Of a DNA stretch of 64,000 nt, positions 57,392-64,000 are shown one piece after another. The stretch comes from Vibrio ichthyoenteri ATCC 700023 (GTDB lineage: Bacteria > Pseudomonadota > Gammaproteobacteria > Enterobacterales > Vibrionaceae), in NCBI RefSeq assembly GCF_000222605.1, contig NZ_AFWF01000040.1:1-64000 (forward strand), read 5' to 3'. Position 1 is the first letter of the stretch, and each line of letters starts with the position of its first letter. The position numbers and the translations under genes are program-made. Below the pieces are notes generated by a model that was given only the letters and a program-made list of their open reading frames with translations, was not told where the DNA came from and ran no database searches.

Positions 57392-57913
57392 TTACCACAT
57401 CAGGTCATCAGGTACTACGAAATCTGCGTACGGGTCGTCTTCAAGAACTTCGTTAGATTCCGGTTCTTTTTGATCGATGATCACTTGCTCATCTCGTTGA
57501 GAAATTTTATTGGCAACGATACTTGGGATAACGACGTAGCTTTCTTCGTAGCGTGCGATAGCTAAGATGCCACAGCTCAATTGTTTGCGAATCAATGAGT
57601 CGACATAGAATGATTTCACCAAAGTACCATCAGTGAAGTTGTACTTGATATCGCCATCACCTAGATCGATCTTATTCATCTCAATCAACTGTTTGATCTG
57701 AGCACGAATTTCATTGGTTAAGCGTTGCTCTTTTTGCTGGCTACTCAGTTCTTTATCACGTTCTTGCTGCTGGCGTTTGTTTTCTTCAACTGCCGCTTTT
57801 ACTTCTCGTGCTTGTACGCGAGATTTTTTAGAGCCTTTTTTCGCTTTTTTTAGCTTCTTCTCGTTTACTAAGCCTGCTTTTAACATTTGCTCTTGCAGTG
57901 TCAACTTTGCCAT
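57392..57913 (-). CDS. DUF2058 family protein (YaiL-like)
   Basis: 173 residues: MAKLTLQEQMLKAGLVNEKKLKKAKKGSKKSR, a long basic coiled-coil segment, then NEIRAQIKQLIEMNKIDLGDGDIKYNFTDG..., typical of DUF2058 (nucleoprotein-associated in E. coli naming). Start 57913 behind GGAA. Cytoplasmic; function undefined. Confidence 0.88.
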   Translation of the reverse strand: MAKLTLQEQMLKAGLVNEKKLKKAKKGSKKSRVQAREVKAAVEENKRQQQERDKELSSQQKEQRLTNEIRAQIKQLIEMNKIDLGDGDIKYNFTDGTLVKSFYVDSLIRKQLSCGILAIARYEESYVVIPSIVANKISQRDEQVIIDQKEPESNEVLEDDPYADFVVPDDLMW

Positions 57914-58054
57914 GATCATTCCAATTCAATTTTATCTTTGGCGCATTTTATCGGGTCATCTACTGCAAATAAAGATCGTTGGTAGACAATAATGGTGAAT
58001 ATTTTGAGATCTCGCCAAAATCTTGTACAGAGAGGGCATGTGAGTACCCGGTAC

Positions 58055-58675
58055 TTATTGTTTGGGTTTGTCGCTCGCGTAGGCGGTGACAAAGCAGTGC
58101 ACTGCTGATTCAACCGCATGGCGCAGTTCAGCGCAACTTGGTGGTGGTTGATGCGCCAGTAATTGCGGCCAAAAGACGACCGCCTTAATGCTGCCAATAA
58201 ATTGTTCAGCCGCTAATGCCACATTGGCTACCGTGAGCATCTCCGCTTTGATTCCTTGCTCAATCCATTGGTGAAGACCGTAACTATCTTCTATTGCCGC
58301 AAACTTTTGCATGAGCATTTTTGAGGCTATAGGGCAGCGGATACATTCAGCGATTACTAGCCGAGCGGTGACTTGAAAGTCCTCGGTATTGATGTAACAC
58401 ATTTGTTTCAGCGTCAATTCTGTTAACTGCTGGCTCATTGACACAGAAGGTTCAAATTTCAGGTCGCCTTGGTCATCAAAACGACACATCAGCCTATCTA
58501 CAATAACTTCAAACAGGGCATCTTTGTTTGGATAGTATTTATACAGTGTGCGCTTAGAAACGCCCGCATGCTTAGAAATGCCTTCCATGCTCGCTTGCTC
58601 AAAGCCTTTTTGTGAAAAAACTTCAATGGCGGATTTGATGATATCTTCTTGTTTTATATCGCTTCTTTTTATCAT
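58055..58675 (-). CDS. TetR-family transcriptional repressor
   Basis: 206 residues: N-terminal helix-turn-helix (IIKSAIEVFSQKGFEQASMEGISKHAGVSKRTLYKYYPNKDALF, the canonical TetR motif) and a divergent ligand domain. Start ATG 58675 (MIKRSDIKQ). Divergent from a metallo-hydrolase gene, with two matching operators between them (58708-58772), so it almost certainly controls both. Confidence 0.88.
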   Translation of the reverse strand: MIKRSDIKQEDIIKSAIEVFSQKGFEQASMEGISKHAGVSKRTLYKYYPNKDALFEVIVDRLMCRFDDQGDLKFEPSVSMSQQLTELTLKQMCYINTEDFQVTARLVIAECIRCPIASKMLMQKFAAIEDSYGLHQWIEQGIKAEMLTVANVALAAEQFIGSIKAVVFWPQLLAHQPPPSCAELRHAVESAVHCFVTAYASDKPKQ

Positions 58676-58707
58676 GGTTTTCGCTCGTAACAATGGCCAT
58701 GGCAATC

Positions 58708-58733
58708 AAAAGTAAACGATAGTGTTTACTTTT
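58708..58733. promoter_or_regulatory. TetR operator 1
   Basis: AAAAGTAAAC-N6-GTTTACTTTT, a perfect 10-bp dyad with 6-bp spacer, in the divergent promoter region. Confidence 0.8.
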
Positions 58734-58748
58734 AATTAAGCTGTGTCT

Positions 58749-58772
58749 AAAGTATACACCATCGTTTACTTT
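58749..58772. promoter_or_regulatory. TetR operator 2
   Basis: AAAGTATAC-N6-GTTTACTTT: the same half-site and spacer as operator 1 with one mismatch. The centres of the two operators are 40 bp apart, close to four helical turns. Confidence 0.75.
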
Positions 58773-58797
58773 TGTGGATAGCGAATAGGTCATGAAA

Positions 58798-59970
58798 ATG
58801 GACAATCGAGAAAAAACAGCACTTTTTTCAATGGCTAGTATGATGGGCTGGCGTTTGTTTGAACAAACTAAGGTTAATCAGGCTAGTCAGGAGAGTGAGA
58901 ATCTACGCAAACAACGTGTCGCAAACTCTCCTCAATTTCATCAAGGTCGAGTGATCTCAAATATGCCTAATGTGCCGACGACGCAAAGCATGTCTGAAAT
59001 TGTGTGGGCGTTTTTATTCAAACGCTCAACGTTAAAGCCCACCAAAGCATTGCCATATCAGATAATCAAGCCGAGTCAGTTTTCCAAACCGCATAAGGTT
59101 CCGCGAGTTACTTGGTTAGGGCACTCGAGTTTATATGTTGAAATGGATGGTCAAAAACTGTTAATTGAACCGGTGTTTGAGTATGCCTCTCCATGGATCG
59201 CGAAAAGGTTGTTTGCGCGTAATGTCGCCGCGCCCATAAAGCGCGAAGATCTACCGATACCGGATGCAATTGTTATTTCTCATGATCATTACGACCATTT
59301 AGAAGAATCGACGATTCGATACTACGTCAAGTATGCCGCGCAAAATCAGATTCGTTTTATCGTCCCACTTGCTGTGGGTCGCCATCTAGAACGCTGGGGC
59401 GTTGCTCCTGCACAAATTGAAGAATTAGATTGGTGGCAATCAACGCTGCTTGGCAGTATTGAAATTACGGCAACGCCTGCGAATCACAATTCTGGGCGAA
59501 CTGGTTTGGATAGCAATAAAACCTTGTGGGCATCTTGGGCGCTAAAAGGCCATGACGGATCGCTGTTTTATAGTGGTGATTCAGCATATGACGACCATTT
59601 TAAACAGATTGGCCAACGCTTAGGTCCGTTTGATATGGCCTTTGTTGAGGTTGCAGCCAACGTTAAAGATGGCCAAGGTTTTCCGGTTGAAAATTGGGGG
59701 CATATGCAAGCTAAGCATACTATACGTGCATTTGCCGATTTGAATGCAAAGCAATTGATGCCAGTGCACTGGTCAACGTACGAGTTGTTTTCTCACCGTT
59801 GGGATGAACCTATTGAGGATCTGCTATCGGAAGCGCAGGACTTTGGTACCACGTTGGTGACGCCCATGGTTGGACAAAGCTTTGAGGTTGGAACTGAGAA
59901 CCTAACAGATCGGTGGTGGTATTCACCACAAGTGGATATGCAGCATATTAAACTAACATGTCAAAGTTAG
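58798..59970 (+). CDS. MBL-fold metallo-hydrolase (NAPE-PLD/RomA-like)
   Basis: 390 residues. Zinc motif SHDHYDHL (HxHxDH) after the beta-strand VTWLGHSSLYVEMDGQKLLIEP, further ligands in YSGDSAYDDHF and MPVHWSTYELF. This is the pattern of the RomA/NAPE-PLD-like lactamase-fold clade rather than beta-lactamase. ATG 58798 sits 8 nt after AGG; the ATG at 58792 is too close. Substrate unknown; control by the divergent TetR repressor suggests an inducing compound. Confidence 0.85.
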   Translation: MDNREKTALFSMASMMGWRLFEQTKVNQASQESENLRKQRVANSPQFHQGRVISNMPNVPTTQSMSEIVWAFLFKRSTLKPTKALPYQIIKPSQFSKPHKVPRVTWLGHSSLYVEMDGQKLLIEPVFEYASPWIAKRLFARNVAAPIKREDLPIPDAIVISHDHYDHLEESTIRYYVKYAAQNQIRFIVPLAVGRHLERWGVAPAQIEELDWWQSTLLGSIEITATPANHNSGRTGLDSNKTLWASWALKGHDGSLFYSGDSAYDDHFKQIGQRLGPFDMAFVEVAANVKDGQGFPVENWGHMQAKHTIRAFADLNAKQLMPVHWSTYELFSHRWDEPIEDLLSEAQDFGTTLVTPMVGQSFEVGTENLTDRWWYSPQVDMQHIKLTCQS

Positions 59971-59999
59971 GCTTGGCGGTGGATTCTAAATGATAGAAA

Positions 60000-60023
60000 A
60001 AAGCCTTCCCAACGGAAGGCTTT
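60000..60023. terminator. Terminator between metallo-hydrolase and mscS-type gene
   Basis: AAAGCCTTCC-CAAC-GGAAGGCTTT with A runs on the left and a short T run on the right; the two genes converge here. Confidence 0.85.
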
Positions 60024-60027
60024 ACCA

Positions 60028-61125
60028 CTACTGAGTGATGATGGTTTTTATTTCGCCTGCGTACACCGGATCGATTTTGAGCGTCTGCGTAGGGAAGGCG
60101 ATATCTGCATTATGTTGATGAATAATATCCATGATTTTAAGCAGCACATCTTGTTTCACTTCGTGGAAGCGAATCCAGTTGACGGTTTTGGTGAAGGTAT
60201 AAACCAATAAATTCAGTGACGATGGGCCAAAAGCATTGAAATTGACGATCAATGTTTGGTTGGCATCAATATCTGGGTGGTTTTCTAGCATGTTCTTAAT
60301 TTCCACCACAATTAGTGTAACGCTCGCGCTGTCATCATAGCGAATTCCAATGGTTTCATTGATACGACGGTTTAGCATCCGTGATGGGTTTTCCACCACT
60401 ATGTTGCTAAACACAGAATTAGGTACGTAGATAGGGCGTTTGTCGAACGTGCGGATGATCGTCATTCTCCAACCAATACGTTCTACCGTACCCTCAATTT
60501 GACGGTCGGGTGAGCGAATCCAATCGCCAACTTTAAATGGACGATCGAAATAGATCATCATGCCACCAAAAAAGTTCGAGAGGAGATCTTTCGCCGCCAA
60601 ACCGACAATCAAGCCACCAACGCCACCAAAGGTTAATAGCCCTGACAAGCTTAGCCCAAAAGCCTGCATGACGGTGAGAGCGCCAATGACAATAAAAAAC
60701 AGACGTGCGACCTTGGCTACTGCTTGTACTGTGGTTTCATCACGATTTTTTTTACTTAAGACGAACTCTTCAACGTTATTGATAAGGCGCATTGTGATCC
60801 AAACAAAGATGCCAATCACCAGAATCAGTTTTAACGTACTCAACCAATTGAGTTTAGACCCCATATGGCTTTGTAATAAAAAGCCAAGAGAGATCGTTGC
60901 TGGCCAGCACCATATTAGCGTGCTTATTGGCGTTTTTAGCGCACTAAGCGTTAAATCATCCCAGTGGAAAGCGGTACGACTAACGAGTATCTCTAATCTA
61001 CCATAGAGGATGCGCCATATTATCCAAGCGACAAAGCTTGCGATAGTGATAAACAGGACATTGCTATCAAGCTGGCTAGTAAAAGAGGCCCAATCTGTTG
61101 GTATGAGCTGGTTAAGTTGATTCAT
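60028..61125 (-). CDS. MscS-family mechanosensitive channel (YbdG/YnaI-like)
   Basis: 365 residues with five membrane segments and the MscS pore helix GGVGGLIVGLAAKDLLSNFFGGMMIYFDRPFKVGDWI, then the cytoplasmic beta domain (VERIGWRMTIIRTFDKRPIYVPNSVF) and C-terminal region. The extra N-terminal segments compared with MscS are of the YbdG/MscM type. It opens under osmotic downshock. ATG 61125 was preferred over a TTG at 61146. Confidence 0.9.
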   Translation of the reverse strand: MNQLNQLIPTDWASFTSQLDSNVLFITIASFVAWIIWRILYGRLEILVSRTAFHWDDLTLSALKTPISTLIWCWPATISLGFLLQSHMGSKLNWLSTLKLILVIGIFVWITMRLINNVEEFVLSKKNRDETTVQAVAKVARLFFIVIGALTVMQAFGLSLSGLLTFGGVGGLIVGLAAKDLLSNFFGGMMIYFDRPFKVGDWIRSPDRQIEGTVERIGWRMTIIRTFDKRPIYVPNSVFSNIVVENPSRMLNRRINETIGIRYDDSASVTLIVVEIKNMLENHPDIDANQTLIVNFNAFGPSSLNLLVYTFTKTVNWIRFHEVKQDVLLKIMDIIHQHNADIAFPTQTLKIDPVYAGEIKTIITQ

Positions 61126-61380
61126 TGAATATGTTCTTATTGTCAAATGATGTGTGGCGTCGCCCGAGAAATATCGACGTTTATCTCAGTCACTGTTTGT
61201 TTACCGCTAGATCGACAAGTTAATTATTTGATACACGCTAAATGGGCGTTGTGTTACCCACAGTGTCAGTTGTTAACGGTCGAGATGTTGTCGAGCGCAA
61301 AGCTGGTATTGAGTATATACGGAACGTCCAGTGGCGAAAACGGTCGATGTTAAAAATGGCTTGAGTTGCAAGCGATTCAG

Positions 61381-61863
61381 TTATTTTTCGCTAAAATGTT
61401 CCGCTAAGGCGGCACGTCTTCGTTTGGCTAAACCGCCCCCTTCCATATCGACGGTGTGTTCAAAACCTTCTTTAATGAAACGTTGCGTTGGGCTATTTGG
61501 TTGCAAACGACGCAGCTGAGGAGAATTAAAGGTGCCGGTTAATTGGTAAATAGAGGCGCCAGCGCCAGTAGTGATAACAACCTGATTGCCATCAAATTCA
61601 AACTGGGTCGTGATTAAACGCTGATTGCGGAAAACCCGGTTTGAATTTAGGTCTAATGTATCTTGGTTATAGTTTGCTGTGCCGATCTCTATCCAGCGTC
61701 CATGGACGTGTTTAGGATTAATATAGTCTTGATAGCTAAAGTATATGGCGACAATGAAGGCGGACAAAAATATAAAACCCAGCGCGGCAAAAATCGCCTG
61801 AACAAAGGATAAACGTATTGTTGACCGAGATCTAAAGCGGCCTTTTGAGGAATACACTACCAC
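61381..61863 (-). CDS. DUF2850 family membrane protein
   Basis: 160 residues: basic N-terminus, one membrane segment (about 20-42, FVQAIFAALGFIFLSAFIVAIYF), and a periplasmic domain PKHVHGRWIEIGTANYNQDTLDLNSN... typical of the Vibrio DUF2850 family. Function unknown. It lies upstream of the MscS-type gene on the same strand, 255 bp away. Confidence 0.8.
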   Translation of the reverse strand: MVVYSSKGRFRSRSTIRLSFVQAIFAALGFIFLSAFIVAIYFSYQDYINPKHVHGRWIEIGTANYNQDTLDLNSNRVFRNQRLITTQFEFDGNQVVITTGAGASIYQLTGTFNSPQLRRLQPNSPTQRFIKEGFEHTVDMEGGGLAKRRRAALAEHFSEK

Positions 61864-62277
61864 GACAACTGACTCCTAAAATGACCAAGATGATGTACTG
61901 CATATTGACGGCAAAGCTTGAAAGAGTTTGCCTATGAACGCAATTTCAATCAAAGAAACTTTGATACTGAGCGCAAACTCGCCTTATGAAGAGCATCAGT
62001 ACAACTAAAACTAAAGCATGATCCTAGCGGTTCGTGAAAGTCGACGTAAGCCTGATTGGATAGTTTTGCGATGCAGGCGGGAATCGAGGCAGAAGTGAAG
62101 CGCTTGTTGATGTTTTCGTGGGCAAGCTTATGGGGTAAAGAGTTCGATTTATTAATTTAGATGATTGCTCAGTTAATACTTGTTGCTTGTTACGATTTAG
62201 GATAAAAGATCACTTTAAGATGTCTTTGCATCTCTGCGAAGACAGCTCCTATTATTCAGCAAGCTCAAGGAAGAAAA
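61864..62277. other. 414-bp intergenic region
   Basis: No gene I can support. A 29-codon frame at about 62074-62160 (MQAGIEAEVKRLLMFSWASLWGKEFDLLI) looks like a helical remnant but has no ribosome site. The 3' end should hold the ppnP promoter; AAGGAAG at 62269 is its ribosome site. Confidence 0.4.
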
Positions 62278-62556
62278 ATGAAACACAATGTTTATTTTGA
62301 AGGTAATGTTCAGTCACTAGCGTTTACTCAATTGAGTGACGAGTCAAGTGTTGGTGTGATGGCGCCAGGTGAATACACTTTTGGTACAGCCTCTCCGGAG
62401 AAAATGACGGTGATTAAAGGCGCGTTGACCATTAAGCGTGAAGGTGAGCTTGATTGGACCACATTTAATGATGGTGAGTCGTTCAATGTATCAGGTGATT
62501 CTTCATTTGAATTGCGTGTTGAAATGGCGACAGCATACTTCTGCGAATACTTGTAA
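62278..62556 (+). CDS. ppnP: Pyrimidine/purine nucleoside phosphorylase PpnP
   Basis: 92 residues, cupin fold, MKHNVYFEGNVQSLAF... GVMAPGEYTFGTASPEKMTVIKGAL; family formerly DUF1255/YaiE. E. coli PpnP phosphorolyses several nucleosides. AAGGAAG ribosome site 7 nt before ATG. Single gene. Confidence 0.93.
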   Translation: MKHNVYFEGNVQSLAFTQLSDESSVGVMAPGEYTFGTASPEKMTVIKGALTIKREGELDWTTFNDGESFNVSGDSSFELRVEMATAYFCEYL

Positions 62557-62562
62557 AAAAAG

Positions 62563-62582
62563 TGCCGCGCTCAGGCGCGGCA
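62563..62582. terminator. Hairpin after ppnP
   Basis: TGCCGCGC-TCAG-GCGCGGCA; A7 precedes it, so the minus strand would end in T7, while the plus strand lacks a T run. Termination on the plus strand is less certain. Confidence 0.6.
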
Positions 62583-62854
62583 TTAACCAAACTGCTTTTT
62601 ATCGCAGACGACAGTGGATTATGTCTTCGTCGGTTATAAATTCTTTCTTAAATACCTGCTTGTTATTGCCGATATCCGTATAAGTCTGAGTTAAAACTGA
62701 GACTCTATTGTGCACGATTTCTTTTCGATATTAACGCGTCATATTTGATCAACTTGTTCGATAAATTCGATGGGTCGCATCGTAATAATCGATCTCATCT
62801 CTCGACTGGCTAGCTATACTCTTAATATCCCCAATCGTTTCTGAGGAGGTAAGT

Positions 62855-63157
62855 ATGGCAGTAGGCTCAAGACGTACTGACTCAAATTCACGTTATGACC
62901 CTGAGCAAGGCTTTACTTCTGATCAATTGCATCGCTTTGGTCGAGTTGCAAATCGTGCTCAAATCGCTCGGGAACAACGACAACGTGAAGAAGAATTCGA
63001 TCAGGTTGATGACAACGGATTAGTTAAACGAGCTAAAAAACGCGCAATGAAACCCATCGTTGCTCGGGATTCCGAAAATGGGCAGTCTATCCGTTACGCT
63101 ATTTGGTTATCTGTTGCTTTGATCTGTTTACTTTGGCTGATGTATATGACCGCTTAA
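62855..63157 (+). CDS. Hypothetical tail-anchored protein
   Basis: 100 residues: charged N-terminal 80 (MAVGSRRTDSNSRYDPEQGF..., many Arg/Glu), then one C-terminal membrane segment (IRYAIWLSVALICLLWLMYMTA). GAGGAGG 6 nt before ATG strongly supports the gene. The stop overlaps the stop of the convergent GGDEF gene. No family recognised. Confidence 0.72.
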   Translation: MAVGSRRTDSNSRYDPEQGFTSDQLHRFGRVANRAQIAREQRQREEEFDQVDDNGLVKRAKKRAMKPIVARDSENGQSIRYAIWLSVALICLLWLMYMTA

Positions 63158-64000
63158 GCCTTTTTTATTTTTCTAATATTGTCTTTATTAAGGGAGGGAA
63201 TATCTTTCAGCGAGCAATATCTATCCCCATGGTAATATTGAAACTGATTTTTCCCTCCGTGTTTTGCCGCATACATCGCTTTATCTGCACAACGTGTTAA
63301 TTCATGCAGGTTATCAGCATCTTGTGGGTATAACGCCACACCAACACTAACTGTTAGACTACTGATTTGTTTCGAACCCGCGTAACTATCTTGGAATAAA
63401 TGACAAATTCGGTCGAGGATCCCCTCAAGATCCTGCTTGCTGCGAACATCGTAGAGTAGAATAACAAACTCATCTCCAGCAAATCTCGCGATGGAATAGT
63501 CGTGTTTATTGTTCTCTCGATCTCGAGTTCTGATATTGTTTTTTAACCGCTTGGAGAATTGTTGTAGTACGCGATCACCGACTTCATGTCCATAGGTGTC
63601 GTTTATCTCTTTAAAATCATCAATATCTAAAAATACTAAAGCGGTGGTTGAAGGGAGATGCGTAATTTCGGCGAGCTTTTTTTTCGCCCAATGTTCAAAG
63701 CTCCAACGATTGGCCAGACCGGTCAATTGATCGAGATAGGCAAGGTCTTCAATGCCTTCACGGTACAAAGACTGGATGTAATTGAGCATTTTTGAGTAGT
63801 AAAAAGAGGCCGTATTACAGATAAGGCAAATGACCACCAAACTTAAAATAAAACGTTCTTGAGGTGAGTGAGCTTGGGTACCAATCGCGTCCGTGAATAA
63901 ACTTGCCGCAATCGCCAGTGCGCAGAAAACGCCGCTAAAGAGTAGCCCAACCTTAAATTCATTGATCAATATAATCGCCGCAATAATTGGAAATATCCAC
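63154..64000 (-). CDS. Membrane diguanylate cyclase (GGDEF), N-terminus outside window
   Basis: The frame runs to the window edge without a start: the visible 282 codons open with WIFPIIAAIILINEFKVGLLFSGVFCALAIAASLF (membrane segments), a second pair of segments, then a full GGDEF domain: ALVFLDIDDFKEINDTYGHEVGDR and ARFAGDEFVILLYD. AGDEF is a known active variant. Cyclic di-GMP synthesis is expected. Partial. Confidence 0.85.
   Translation of the reverse strand, partial: WIFPIIAAIILINEFKVGLLFSGVFCALAIAASLFTDAIGTQAHSPQERFILSLVVICLICNTASFYYSKMLNYIQSLYREGIEDLAYLDQLTGLANRWSFEHWAKKKLAEITHLPSTTALVFLDIDDFKEINDTYGHEVGDRVLQQFSKRLKNNIRTRDRENNKHDYSIARFAGDEFVILLYDVRSKQDLEGILDRICHLFQDSYAGSKQISSLTVSVGVALYPQDADNLHELTRCADKAMYAAKHGGKNQFQYYHGDRYCSLKDIPSLNKDNIRKIKKA

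Noticed and set aside
62074-62160. 29-codon ORF MQAGIEAEVKRLLMFSWASL
   Set aside because: No ribosome site and too short to be supported; possibly a remnant.

Overview
The window is chromosomal DNA of a gammaproteobacterium, almost certainly a Vibrio. The strongest evidence is (i) thrS-infC-rpmI-rplT followed by a convergent integron integrase whose catalytic residues sit where they do in the V. cholerae chromosomal integron integrase (Y302, R135, H267, R270, H293), (ii) a second secD-secF pair preceded by a VemP-type arrest peptide, and (iii) families typical of vibrios such as SpeG, DUF2850, PpnP and an OmpU/OmpH-like porin. The species cannot be fixed from the sequence alone.

Layout. 1-0.6 kb: the 3' end of an IS630-type insertion sequence abutting a small membrane-protein gene. 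0.7-9.8 kb: speG, a coniferyl-aldehyde-type dehydrogenase, the vemP-secD2-secF2 unit, an M3 peptidase and a RIO1-type kinase. 10.3-13.2 kb: a two-gene sugar operon (GH13 alpha-glucosidase plus GPH symporter). 13.5-27 kb: single genes and small units (HAD phosphatase, GlxA-like regulator divergent from a rhodanese, MFS carrier, TauE pseudogene, YccF, restriction-endonuclease-like protein, diguanylate cyclase, glycogen debranching enzyme, an interrupted lipoprotein serine hydrolase). 27.2-31.4 kb: a response regulator / histidine kinase / periplasmic sugar-binding-protein operon, then soxR with its operator. 31.4-42 kb: AEC carrier, patatin, small kinase, ABC-F protein with a structured leader, YqfB, old yellow enzyme, maltose acetyltransferase, RluA-type pseudouridine synthase. 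42-47.6 kb: glutathione-dependent formaldehyde detoxification (frmA, fghA) with a divergent LysR gene, a siderophore-interacting reductase with a Fur-like site, and a LysE/Lrp pair. 47.8-50.7 kb: porin and a frameshifted chemotaxis receptor. 51-54.2 kb: the thrS-infC-rpmI-rplT translation cluster. 54.4-64 kb: integron integrase, LysE carrier, degenerate GGDEF protein, DUF2058, a TetR/metallo-hydrolase pair with twin operators, MscS channel, DUF2850, ppnP and a GGDEF gene running off the right edge.

Most notable: (a) the vemP-secD2 intergenic RNA contains a perfect 9-nt anti-Shine-Dalgarno arm directly after the vemP stop; (b) the thrS leader has a 7-bp stem closing a 7-nt loop UUGGUAU that reads as a tRNA-Thr anticodon loop; (c) the integron integrase is intact but no gene-cassette array is visible in the 8.6 kb beyond it, only one possible relic attC-like site after the first ORF; (d) three genes (tauE-like, chemotaxis receptor, lipoprotein hydrolase) are each broken by one small lesion, by single-base or single-codon changes that may be real or assembly errors.
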